Of a DNA stretch of 9,760 bases, positions 1 through 6,128 are shown in pieces; the first letter of the stretch is position 1; each line of letters opens with the position of its first letter. Source of the DNA: Deltaproteobacteria bacterium (lineage in GTDB: Bacteria > Desulfobacterota > B13-G15 > RBG-16-54-18); the NCBI GenBank assembly GCA_003646745.1, contig QMLM01000043.1, positions 1 to 9,760 of the forward strand. The letters run 5' to 3'. The notes beneath the pieces are model-generated. The model saw nothing but the letters and a program-made list of their open reading frames with translations. It had not been told where the DNA came from and did no database searches. The translations under genes were made by a program, and so were the position numbers.

Positions 1-488
1 AACTCCAGGAGCTTCCCCCCATACCTAGCCCTATCCAAGACCACCGGGTGTCCCCTGCGGCCTTGATAGAGGGGCAATACAATTCCCTTTTCCCTCTTGG
101 CAAAGCCCTCGATGAGGAGATCTATTACCTCGGGGGGGATAAAAGGCTGATCGGCCAGAGCAATTAGGACCCCTTTACTTTTGGGGTCAATGGCGCGGAG
201 TCCATAGTATATGGAAGTACTCATGCCCTCCCGAAACCGGGGGTTTATCACCACTCTGACCCGCTCCCTCCCTTCCAGTAATGGAAGAATCCTTTGGGCT
301 GCAAAGCCGAGGACTACCACGATTTCGTTGACTCGGGAGACCTCAAGATTATGCAGTGACACCTCAAGCATGCTCTTCCCCCCTAGGGGAAGAAGCTGTT
401 TTACTCCTTTCATCCTCTCTCCCCTACCTGCTGCCAGCAGTAGGGCGGATATATACAATGAAGGGGCTTCTGGCATATTTGTATTCAT
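1..488 (-). CDS. MocA/MobA-like nucleotidyltransferase, 3' end off window
   Basis: This is the N-terminal 162 codons of a GT-A fold NTP transferase; the gene continues past the left edge. The nucleotide-binding signature LLLAAGRGERMKGVKQ lies at about residues 16-31, followed by LLPLGGKSML. The segments ALADQPFIPP and GRRGHPVVL further on are typical of the MocA group, which transfers CMP (or GMP) to molybdopterin when molybdenum cofactor is made. Related sugar-phosphate nucleotidyltransferases share the first motif, so the exact substrate is uncertain. The start is also uncertain: ATG 488 and ATG 476 both precede the motif, the frame is open back to about 551, and no strong Shine-Dalgarno sequence is seen. 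It lies 96 bp downstream of ruvB on the same strand and may be read through from it, although a hairpin lies between them. No XdhC or molybdoenzyme gene is in view to confirm the role. Confidence 0.85.
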   Translation of the reverse strand, partial: MNTNMPEAPSLYISALLLAAGRGERMKGVKQLLPLGGKSMLEVSLHNLEVSRVNEIVVVLGFAAQRILPLLEGRERVRVVINPRFREGMSTSIYYGLRAIDPKSKGVLIALADQPFIPPEVIDLLIEGFAKREKGIVLPLYQGRRGHPVVLDRARYGGKLLE

Positions 489-497
489 TCCGTCCAC

Positions 498-530
498 AAC
501 TAAAAATGGGGGAAACCCACATTTATTTTT
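498..530 (-). terminator. Possible hairpin terminator between ruvB and the mocA-like gene
   Basis: A GGG/CCC core with a three-base loop is extended by A/T pairs, with one internal mismatch. On the minus strand it is followed by a short T run. On the plus strand the mirror image is followed by a longer T run (ATTTTTT), so it could stop transcription from either side. The T residues are partly used in the stem, which makes it a modest candidate. It could partly separate expression of the mocA-like gene from the ruv operon. Confidence 0.33.
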
Positions 531-584
531 TACCTCAAAACGGGGAAATGGTCAAAAGGGCAGGGTTAAAGTGAAATAAAGTCG

Positions 585-1610
585 TCAGAAAAGCTCCTCT
601 TGGAGACCACCTTGCGGTTGCAGCTCAAGATATTCATAGGCAAGTTTAGTGGCTACTCTTCCCCGAGGAGTGCGGTGGATGTATCCCTTCTGAATGAGAA
701 ATGGCTCATACACATCCTCAATGGTATCCTTCTCCTCGCTGATGGCCGTGCAGAGGGTGTCAATGCCCACCGGACCACCACTGAACTTCTCAATGATGGT
801 CCGTAAGATCTTTCGATCCATGTTATCGAGACCCAGATGATCGATCTCCATTAGGGCGAGGGCCCTTTGGGCTACCTCTCTGGTGATGAAGCCATCCTCC
901 TTGACCTGAGCATAGTCCCGCACCCTGCGCAAAAGGCGGATGGCCACTCTAGGAGTGCCCCGTGATCGGGAGGCGATCTCCCAGGCCCCCTCCTCATCTA
1001 TGCTCACCCCCAAGATACGCGCAGATCTTTTAACGACTACTGTCAACTCCTGCGGTGAATAGTAATCTATCCTAAAAGCCACTCCAAACCTGTCTCGCAG
1101 AGGAGAGGTGAGGAGTCCCGCCCTGGTGGTAGCCCCCACTAGGGTGAAGGGGTGGATATCCAACTTGATGGCCCTGGCGCTGGGGCCCTGGCCGATGACG
1201 ATGTCGAACTTGAAGTCCTCCAGCACCGGATACAGCGCCTCCTCCACCACCCTATTGAGGCGGTGGATCTCATCTATAAAAAGGACATCCCTTTCTTGTA
1301 GATTGGTAAGGATGGCCGCCAGATCTCCTGGGCGCTCTATAGCCGGCCCGGAGGTGGCTTTGATTCCAACCCCCAGCTCGTGGGCGATGATATGGGCTAA
1401 AGTAGTCTTGCCTAGGCCAGGGGGGCCATGAAAGAGACAATGATCAAGGGCCTCCCCTCGCTTTCTTGCAGCATCGATAAAGACCCTCAGGTTTTCCTTA
1501 ACCCGTTCCTGGCCCACATATTCCGCAAAGGTCTGGGGGCGCACCCCTTGTTCAAAGCGGATTTCCTCTTCTGTGATGATAGACTTCTCCTTTGCCATCG
1601 CCCCCATCAC
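585..1610 (-). CDS. ruvB: Holliday junction branch migration ATPase RuvB
   Basis: RuvB is the AAA+ motor that, as a hexamer loaded by RuvA, drives branch migration of Holliday junctions in recombinational repair. The 341-residue protein has the usual length. Walker A GPPGLGKTT is at residues 62-70, Walker B with FIDEIH at about 111-116, sensor 1 GATTR at 159-163, and the arginine finger R174 in RDRFG. The C-terminal winged-helix DNA-binding domain includes GGPVGIDTL and RTPRGRVAT. The ATG at 1610 overlaps the ruvA stop as ATGA, so translation is probably coupled. A second ATG follows at once (MMGAMAKEK), so a start 3 or 12 bases further in is possible. It is the last ruv gene of the operon. 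Confidence 0.98.
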   Translation of the reverse strand: MMGAMAKEKSIITEEEIRFEQGVRPQTFAEYVGQERVKENLRVFIDAARKRGEALDHCLFHGPPGLGKTTLAHIIAHELGVGIKATSGPAIERPGDLAAILTNLQERDVLFIDEIHRLNRVVEEALYPVLEDFKFDIVIGQGPSARAIKLDIHPFTLVGATTRAGLLTSPLRDRFGVAFRIDYYSPQELTVVVKRSARILGVSIDEEGAWEIASRSRGTPRVAIRLLRRVRDYAQVKEDGFITREVAQRALALMEIDHLGLDNMDRKILRTIIEKFSGGPVGIDTLCTAISEEKDTIEDVYEPFLIQKGYIHRTPRGRVATKLAYEYLELQPQGGLQEELF

Positions 1611-2200
1611 CTTGCCAAAAGGCGCAAAGACTCTCTCAGAAGCTCCTCTAAAGAGAGGTCATCACCCCTGTCTCGCAACACACCTCGCAAGGCCTCCTCC
1701 GCCACTGCCTTAGCATAACCGAGGTTAACCAGGGCAGAAAGGGCATCCTTAACCATTCCCTCCTTCCCCTGAAGGCCACCGGCCACCGCTACATCAGGTG
1801 GAACCACCTTATCCTTTAGTTCCACCAAGATCCTCTCGGCTGTTTTTCTCCCAACGCCAGGGATACGGGTCAAGCTAAATAGGTCTCCTTCCTTCAAAGC
1901 CCTCTCCAAATCCCGGGCAGATATACCGGAGAGCACACTAATGGCCAGCCTTGGCCCCACCCCCGAAACACTGATTAATAGACAAAAGAGCTCCTTTTCT
2001 TTTAAGGTCAAAAAACCATACAGATGAAGGGTATCTTCTCTTACATAGGTATAGATCTGCAACAAGACCTCTTCGCCTATCGCTGGCAGTTCATAGAAGG
2101 TGGAAAGGGGGACCTTTACACCATATCCTACCCCATGTACATCGATGATGATCTCCTCAGGGGACTTATAAACCAATCGGCCGCGGATCTGAGATATCAT
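1607..2200 (-). CDS. ruvA: Holliday junction DNA-binding protein RuvA
   Basis: RuvA binds four-way junctions as a tetramer and loads the RuvB motor. From the ATG at 2200 the protein is 197 residues, close to the family norm, and begins with the typical MISQIRGRLV. Domain I is an OB fold with the acidic pin E55-D56 in VREDTLHLYGF. Domain II has two helix-hairpin-helix motifs, SVSGVGPRLA (77-86) and RIPGVGRKTA (112-121). A flexible linker leads to the RuvB-binding domain III (about 150-195; DALSALVNLGY). A longer reading from ATG 2239 would add 13 unrelated residues and overlap ruvC by 43 bases. The 2200 start gives the same ATGA overlap as the neighbouring junctions and is preferred. The upstream Shine-Dalgarno is weak, in keeping with coupled translation. 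Confidence 0.97.
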   Translation of the reverse strand: MISQIRGRLVYKSPEEIIIDVHGVGYGVKVPLSTFYELPAIGEEVLLQIYTYVREDTLHLYGFLTLKEKELFCLLISVSGVGPRLAISVLSGISARDLERALKEGDLFSLTRIPGVGRKTAERILVELKDKVVPPDVAVAGGLQGKEGMVKDALSALVNLGYAKAVAEEALRGVLRDRGDDLSLEELLRESLRLLAR

Positions 2201-2709
2201 CTTTCGGAGACTTGGCGCAACGCTGGGTTTTGCCGACACCTCCCCTTTAGCTCAGCGCTGTGGATATGGCAGATGGCCACGGCGAGGGCATCAGAGGCAT
2301 CTAGGGAAAGAGGTCCATTGAGTCCTAAAAGTCTTTTTACCATCTCCCTCACTTGGTGCTTAGTGGCCCTTCCGTACCCGGTGAGGGCGGATTTTACCTC
2401 CATTGGGGTGTAGGCAAAACAGGATAATGAAGAATGGGTAGCCGCCAACAAGATAATCCCCTGTACCTGCCCCAATTTCAGGGTACTTACCACGTTCTTT
2501 GCAAAAAAGGGGCTCTCCATAGCTATCACCTCGGGAGAGTATGTACGGATCACTTCCATCAACGTATCATAGAGCTCTTTCAACCTCTCGGGCAGCCCCC
2601 CTGCCGCTGTAACGGTGCCATTGCCGACATGGCCCAACTCCCCCTTCTCCCCCATCACCACCCCATATCCCATAACCTGCGTACCTGGATCTATGCCCAA
2701 CACTCTCAT
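2197..2709 (-). CDS. ruvC: Holliday junction resolvase RuvC
   Basis: RuvC is the dimeric RNase H-fold endonuclease that cuts Holliday junctions held by RuvAB. The 170-residue protein has the usual length. The four acidic metal-binding residues are in their standard places: D7 in LGIDPGT, E65 in AMESPFF, and D137 and D140 in LDASDALAVAICH. The segment FFAKNVVSTLKLGQVQGI (about 69-86) is a conserved part of the family fold. The start ATG overlaps the yebC stop as ATGA, and the stop overlaps the ruvA start in the same way. All residues needed for activity appear intact. Confidence 0.98.
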   Translation of the reverse strand: MRVLGIDPGTQVMGYGVVMGEKGELGHVGNGTVTAAGGLPERLKELYDTLMEVIRTYSPEVIAMESPFFAKNVVSTLKLGQVQGIILLAATHSSLSCFAYTPMEVKSALTGYGRATKHQVREMVKRLLGLNGPLSLDASDALAVAICHIHSAELKGRCRQNPALRQVSER

Positions 2710-3458
2710 TGACTTAGGCGCTCCATCACGCTCTCTGGAATATCAAAGTTGGCATAGACCTTTTGGACATCGTCGTGATCCTCCAACATCTCCATAAGTC
2801 GCAGCATCTGCTCTGCATTGCTCCCATCCAACCTTACTGTGCTCTGAGGATGCATGGTTATCTCCGCCAACAAGTACTCGATACCTGCCTGTTCGAGGGC
2901 CTCTTTCACGGCCTCAAAGTCCTGAGGGGCGGCGATTACCTCATATTCCTTCCCGCCCTCTCTTACGTCCTCTGCTCCAGCCTCTAACACCACCTCCATC
3001 AACTTATCCTCATCTATTTTATCCTTCTCCACCACTATATATCCTTTCTTTTGAAACATCCAAGAGACACATCCTGCCTCTCCCAAATTTCCGTTACTCC
3101 TGGAGAAAATACGCCTTATCTCCGCGGTGGTCCTGTTTTTATTGTCCGTCATTGCCTCAATGAGAACCGCTACTCCACCAGGGCCATAGCCTTCATAGAC
3201 CAAATCCTCATAAGTCGTTCCCTCACCAAGCTCACCTGTGCCCTTCTTTATGGCCCTTTCTATGTTCTCCTTGGGCATATTCTCCGCTTTAGCGGCCGCA
3301 ATAGCTGCCCTCAGCCTAGGGTTTCCTTCCGGATCGCCTCCCCCCAAGCGGGCCGCTACCGTGATCTCCCTGATCAACTTGGTGAAGATCTTCCCTCTCT
3401 TGGCGTCCTGGGCCCCTTTTTTCCTCTTAATTTGTGACCACTTAGAGTGACCTGACAT
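2706..3458 (-). CDS. yebC: YebC/TACO1-family translation factor
   Basis: This is a 250-residue YebC/TACO1 protein. The family was long annotated as transcriptional regulators; more recent work, with mitochondrial TACO1, points to a ribosome-associated role in relieving stalls at proline-rich stretches. The N-terminal signature MSGHSKWSQIKRKKGAQ is complete, followed by FTKLIREITVAA. YEGYGPGGVA is at 88-97, DNKNRT at 105-110 and GNLGEAGCVSWMF at 123-135. The start at 3458 is fixed by the MSGHSKW motif; the upstream GGCGGG is only a fair ribosome-binding site. The gene opens the yebC-ruvCAB chain and its stop overlaps ruvC by four bases. It follows tRNA-Val and a large hairpin, and I see no strong promoter of its own, so the tRNA promoter may serve the whole unit. 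Confidence 0.97.
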   Translation of the reverse strand: MSGHSKWSQIKRKKGAQDAKRGKIFTKLIREITVAARLGGGDPEGNPRLRAAIAAAKAENMPKENIERAIKKGTGELGEGTTYEDLVYEGYGPGGVAVLIEAMTDNKNRTTAEIRRIFSRSNGNLGEAGCVSWMFQKKGYIVVEKDKIDEDKLMEVVLEAGAEDVREGGKEYEVIAAPQDFEAVKEALEQAGIEYLLAEITMHPQSTVRLDGSNAEQMLRLMEMLEDHDDVQKVYANFDIPESVMERLSQ

Positions 3459-3484
3459 TGCGCTTGCACCCGCCTAAAATGAAA

Positions 3485-3555
3485 ACCGCAGAGAAGAGAA
3501 TGGAGCCTTTTTCCCTTTTTGGCTTAAGCACCGAACTCCTCTCGTTCCCTGCGGT
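3485..3555 (-). promoter_or_regulatory. Large imperfect hairpin between tRNA-Val and yebC
   Basis: The two arms at 3539-3555 and 3485-3500 pair over 16 bp with one bulged C. Fourteen pairs are Watson-Crick and two are G-U when read as minus-strand RNA; the same two would be A-C mismatches on the other strand. The 38-nt loop contains a smaller AGCC/GGCT stem around an A-rich loop. The outer stem is followed by TTTTCATTTT. It could act as a terminator or processing barrier after the tRNA, with partial read-through into yebC, or as a structured leader of the yebC-ruvCAB mRNA. Confidence 0.5.
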
Positions 3556-3570
3556 CTTGATAAGATCAAA
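3556..3570 (-). other. Short palindrome just after the tRNA 3' end
   Basis: TTGAT and ATCAA flank a three-base loop, and a U-G pair can extend the stem by one. It starts two bases past the encoded CCA of the tRNA. No T run follows, so it is not a good terminator. It may help 3' processing of the tRNA precursor or be chance. Confidence 0.3.
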
Positions 3571-3572
3571 CA

Positions 3573-3647
3573 TGGTGGGCGGTACTGGATTTGAACCAGT
3601 GACTTCTACCGTGTGAAGGTAGCACTCTCCCGCTGAGTTAACCGCCC
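3573..3647 (-). tRNA. tRNA-Val (anticodon CAC), CCA encoded
   Basis: A full cloverleaf can be drawn. The acceptor GGGCGGT pairs with ACCGCCC, the D stem ACTC/GAGT closes a seven-base loop, the anticodon stem CTACC/GGTAG closes loop TTCACAC, and the T stem ACTGG/CCAGT closes TTCAAAT. The discriminator is A and CCA is encoded. The anticodon CAC (3613-3615) reads GUG, so this is the valine GUG isoacceptor. The body is 72 nt, plus CCA. It has its own consensus promoter about 8 nt before the predicted 5' leader and lies 115 bp upstream of yebC on the same strand. Confidence 0.97.
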
Positions 3648-3662
3648 TCTGCCAATAAAAGA

Positions 3663-3691
3663 ATTTAAACGAAAAATGCCCTTGCTGTCAA
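3663..3691 (-). promoter_or_regulatory. Sigma-70-type promoter of tRNA-Val
   Basis: A perfect -35 TTGACA (3691-3686) is followed by a 17-bp spacer and a -10 TTAAAT (3668-3663; four of six matches). The predicted start, near 3656, leaves a leader of about 8-9 nt before the tRNA, which is usual for tRNA genes. It may also drive yebC-ruvCAB by read-through. Confidence 0.8.
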
Positions 3692-3700
3692 GATATTAAT

Positions 3701-3724
3701 GAAAAAACTAAGGCCTCCTTTTTT
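3701..3724 (-). terminator. Weak terminator-like hairpin after the guanylyltransferase gene
   Basis: AAGG and CCTT form a four-pair stem with a three-base loop. It is flanked by an A run on the 5' side and, after a two-base bulge, by six T on the 3' side. It lies 47 bp past the guanylyltransferase stop and just before the -35 box of the tRNA promoter, the place where a terminator is expected. The stem is short, so its strength is doubtful. Confidence 0.35.
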
Positions 3725-3770
3725 AAATACAATACGGTGTGGGGCAAAATTGCAGAGGCTGGTGATTTTT

Positions 3771-4841
3771 TCAGAGAAACTCTTCCAACCCTCTCTCCTT
3801 TATGATCTCCACGCATCGGCGCACGTCCTGTGTGGAGCCTCGATGACTGACGAGAAGGGCATCGGGGGTGTCTACAACAATGATATCCTCCAGGCCGATG
3901 CACCCGATTAGGCGCTCTGATCGGGAGTAGACAAAGGTACTTTTACAGTTGAGGACGACGGTGTTGCCGTCTAGAAGGTTCCCATCTTCATCTCGCTCAT
4001 GACTCCTCAACTCAAAGATGGCCTGCCAGCTGCCCACATCGCTCCAAGGAAAGTGCCCTGGGATAACAAATAGATCAGAGGTGGTCCTTTCCATCACCCC
4101 ATAGTCAATGGATATGGAGGTAATTCTCTGATACACCTCCTTTAACCTCTTTTCAAAATTGCTCCTTCCCAAGGAGTCTCTTAAGTACCCCAGCCCCTCA
4201 TATACCTCAGGCAGGTAGCGCCTGAACTCCTCCATCATGGCCTGGGCTCGGAACACAAAAATTCCAGCATTCCAGTAATGGTTCCCTTCTGATAGGAATT
4301 GCGTCGCAAGTTCTGGGGAGGGCTTCTCCACAAATGCTTCCACCCGAAAGACCTCTTTATCACCTAATAGGGGCTCTCCTCTCTTAATATAACCATAGCC
4401 GGTTTCGGGCCTACTGGGGACAATTCCTATTGTGACAATACCTCCTTTATCCACCACGGAGACAGCACTGCAGATAGCGTCCTGAAAAGCCGCCACATCC
4501 CCAATGTAGTGATCTGCTGGCAGTACCACTACCGGGCCATCTCCATACTCCTCCATAATATGGATAAGCCCCAAACCTATACATGGGGCTGTATTCCTGC
4601 CTGATGGCTCCGTTACAACCCTTACCTCCCTCCCCTTAAAGATCTCCTTCACCAACTCCTTGTGGGCCTCATGAACGACGATGTATATCCTCTTTTCTTC
4701 CACCAAGGGGGCAATACGCAGGTAGGTTTCTTCGATCAGGGGGTGAGGGCCGATGATCTTGAGGAATTGCTTAGGATAATGCGACCTGCTTACCGGCCAA
4801 AACCGGGTCCCCGCCCCTCCGGCCATGATAATGACGTTCAT
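3771..4841 (-). CDS. Mannose-1-phosphate guanylyltransferase (GDP-mannose pyrophosphorylase), single domain
   Basis: The enzyme makes GDP-mannose from GTP and mannose 1-phosphate in the cytoplasm. Counting from ATG 4841 the protein has 356 residues, typical of the single-domain form. The pyrophosphorylase signature GGAGTRFWPVSR is at 8-19, PKQF at 23-26, RNTAPCIG at 82-89, VLPADHYI at 106-113, ETGYGYI at 146-152, VEKP at 171-174, NAGIFVF at 191-197 and DVGSW at 268-272. The C-terminal isomerase cupin of bifunctional ManC enzymes is missing here; it is encoded by the gene just upstream. The start at 4841 lies four bases after that gene's stop. A reading from 4868 would add nine residues before the motif and overlap the neighbour by 23 bases. 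GGGAGGG lies about 13 bases before ATG 4841, rather far for a Shine-Dalgarno. Confidence 0.96.
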   Translation of the reverse strand: MNVIIMAGGAGTRFWPVSRSHYPKQFLKIIGPHPLIEETYLRIAPLVEEKRIYIVVHEAHKELVKEIFKGREVRVVTEPSGRNTAPCIGLGLIHIMEEYGDGPVVVLPADHYIGDVAAFQDAICSAVSVVDKGGIVTIGIVPSRPETGYGYIKRGEPLLGDKEVFRVEAFVEKPSPELATQFLSEGNHYWNAGIFVFRAQAMMEEFRRYLPEVYEGLGYLRDSLGRSNFEKRLKEVYQRITSISIDYGVMERTTSDLFVIPGHFPWSDVGSWQAIFELRSHERDEDGNLLDGNTVVLNCKSTFVYSRSERLIGCIGLEDIIVVDTPDALLVSHRGSTQDVRRCVEIIKERGLEEFL

Positions 4842-4845
4842 AATT

Positions 4846-5211
4846 CTATCCAACCCTCCCATAATCATCCTCCAGACGTATTATGTCATCCTCCCCTAGA
4901 TACTCCCCTCGCTGAACCTCAATAAAGACGAGGGTATTCACCCCTGTATTCTCTATGCGATGGGCCGCCTCCACGGGAATATCCACACCGTCTCCCTCTC
5001 TCACGGGAATCTCTCGGCCATCTAGGGTTACCTTTCCCTGACCTTGTACGATCCGCCAGTGCTCTTGACGCTTAAAGTGCCTCTGATAACTCAATCTCTT
5101 ACCCGGATAAACCTCTATACGCTTAACCTTGTAATTATCCCCCTCATCTAAAACCCTCCATCTACCCCAGGGAGGGGTCCCTTGAGTAGGCTGGGATCCT
5201 TTGGAGCTCAT
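4846..5211 (-). CDS. Stand-alone mannose-6-phosphate isomerase type II cupin domain
   Basis: This 121-residue protein matches the C-terminal cupin of bifunctional mannose-6-phosphate isomerase/guanylyltransferase enzymes. It begins PPWGRWRVLDEGDNYKVKRI and ends with the family hallmark GEYLGEDDIIRLEDDYGRV. Such domains interconvert fructose 6-phosphate and mannose 6-phosphate and usually bind a metal ion. H45, E50 and H84 occupy metal-ligand positions. The place of the second His of the cupin HxH motif is K47 (RHFKRQEHW), so metal binding may be altered, or the domain may be regulatory. The start is well supported: GGAGGA lies six bases before ATG 5211. The guanylyltransferase gene follows after four bases, so the two are probably made together, as a split version of ManC. 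A phosphomannomutase would be needed to join the two steps and is not in view. Confidence 0.92.
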   Translation of the reverse strand: MSSKGSQPTQGTPPWGRWRVLDEGDNYKVKRIEVYPGKRLSYQRHFKRQEHWRIVQGQGKVTLDGREIPVREGDGVDIPVEAAHRIENTGVNTLVFIEVQRGEYLGEDDIIRLEDDYGRVG

Positions 5212-5248
5212 TCCTCTCCTCCTTTATATGTTATAGCTGCTGCTATTT

Positions 5249-5317
5249 ACTGGACCCACCTCAATGTCAGATGTGACGTTACCATCCCCCAAGGCCGATG
5301 CTTTCAGCCTGTCCAGC
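5249..5317 (-). promoter_or_regulatory. Candidate structured leader (three-way junction) of the GDP-mannose genes
   Basis: CTGGAC (5255-5250 complement) and GTCCAG can close a domain 67 bases long. Inside it are two hairpins. One is AGGCTG/CGGCCT around AAAGCAT (5309-5291), with one G-U pair on the minus strand. The other, at 5263-5280, is a seven-base-pair stem with a GATG loop read on the plus strand, where its wobble is G-U; on the minus strand that pair is C-A. The evidence for the transcribed strand is therefore mixed. It sits in the minus-strand leader, 38 bases before the cupin gene. I do not recognise it as any known riboswitch class. Confidence 0.3.
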
Positions 5318-5343
5318 TTTCGCTCTCGAGTGAGGCATTTCTC

Positions 5344-5372
5344 TTGACCCTACATTTTTTATATTTTATAAC
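5344..5372 (+). promoter_or_regulatory. Promoter of the lipoprotein gene
   Basis: A -35 TTGACC (5344-5349) and a -10 TATAAC (5367-5372) are separated by 17 bp, each matching five of six consensus bases. The predicted start is near 5379, giving a leader of about 65 nt before ATG 5444. It probably drives the lipoprotein gene and the genes after it. Confidence 0.7.
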
Positions 5373-5392
5373 TAAAAGGGGCTCAAAAGCAA
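5365..5392 (-). promoter_or_regulatory. Possible promoter of the GDP-mannose genes, overlapping the divergent one
   Basis: On the minus strand TATAAA (5370-5365) fits a -10 box, with TTGCTT (5392-5387) as a poor -35 at 16 bp. The -10 shares bases 5367-5370 with the -10 of the plus-strand promoter, so the two could not be bound by polymerase at once. Start near 5358 would give a leader of about 147 nt. Confidence 0.4.
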
Positions 5393-5443
5393 TTATAACC
5401 CTTTTAAGTGAAAGGTAGAAAATTAGCCATCGGAGGTATTCCC

Positions 5444-6073
5444 ATGAAAAACAAAAAGATGATGTGTTTTATAGCTATGGGAACGGCAGCTTTGTTGTTC
5501 TCCTGCACCACCTTGCCCTCATATCCCATTCATATCCGCTACAGCCCACAGCATCCTCAGGTAAGTGCCGTGCTGAAGGAGAAGGTGGTCACCGTTGCCA
5601 AGTTTGCGGACAATAGGGGAGTGACCGATCCTAGGATCATCGGCACAAGGGTAGACTCTGAGGGCAAAGAGATACCTTTTGTCTCGTCGAAGGGAAGACT
5701 TGCAGCCAATGTCACTAAGGCCTTTAAGGCCTATTTCTTTAACAGAGGTTATACTGTTCGGGGGGAGAGCCCTGATTGGGACTTAAACCCTCAAAATTCG
5801 AGTCCAAAGTGGGGTGACTTGGTCGTTGGCGGCTCAATAGAGGAACTCTCCGTTGAGGTAAAAACCTATGTGAGAACCCATTATGAATGCAAGATCAAGC
5901 TCAGGGTGGTGATTGCCGACGTAAAAGAGAAAAGAAACCTATATACGGAAAAGATAGAGCTCTCTTCTTCATATAAAGGGGCGGTTTTTCGCTTAAAAAC
6001 AGCCGAGAGGATGATTAATGATATACTTGCCGAGGCCATAGAGAGGACACTGGCTGATCTCGATAAGGGATGA
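5444..6073 (+). CDS. YajG-like putative lipoprotein
   Basis: This is a predicted 209-residue envelope lipoprotein. A basic start (MKNKK) leads to a hydrophobic stretch and a lipobox ending at C21 (LFSC), the site for lipid attachment after signal peptidase II cleavage. The rest is soluble. It has a segment like VVTVAKFADNRG early on, FFNRGYTV in the middle, and a C-terminal half of alternating strands (GSIEELSVEVKTYV, CKIKLRVVIADV) ending in an amphipathic helix. This layout resembles YajG-family lipoproteins of unknown role; the match is by pattern only. The start is chosen at ATG 5444 because GGAGG lies seven bases upstream and the signal peptide begins there; a GTG at 5408 would add 12 residues. 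It is the first gene downstream of the plus-strand promoter. Confidence 0.8.
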   Translation: MKNKKMMCFIAMGTAALLFSCTTLPSYPIHIRYSPQHPQVSAVLKEKVVTVAKFADNRGVTDPRIIGTRVDSEGKEIPFVSSKGRLAANVTKAFKAYFFNRGYTVRGESPDWDLNPQNSSPKWGDLVVGGSIEELSVEVKTYVRTHYECKIKLRVVIADVKEKRNLYTEKIELSSSYKGAVFRLKTAERMINDILAEAIERTLADLDKG

Positions 6074-6128
6074 CTTTAATCATCGCCGCTCACCTACTAA
6101 GGGTCGATTGAATTCCTCATGAGGATTT

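Noticed and set aside
211..579. Plus-strand open frame over the mocA-like gene
   Set aside because: The minus strand here encodes the LAAGRGERMK and LADQPF motifs, so this frame is antisense to a real gene.
1108..1718. Plus-strand open frames inside ruvB and ruvA
   Set aside because: They lie antisense to conserved genes, have no recognisable motif and no ribosome-binding site.
2201..2239. Longer ruvA start at 2239
   Set aside because: It adds 13 residues unlike RuvA and overlaps ruvC by 43 bases. ATG 2200 gives the family start MISQIRGR and an ATGA overlap.
5249..5340. Cyclic-di-GMP (GEMM) riboswitch, suggested by GCGAAAGC in the leader
   Set aside because: The GGGCAAACC element and the tetraloop receptor layout of that class are not found.
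5374..5405. AAAAGGG...CCCTTTT inverted repeat as a terminator
   Set aside because: No gene converges on this point; it lies between divergent genes and overlaps the predicted promoters and start sites. The 18-nt loop is long.
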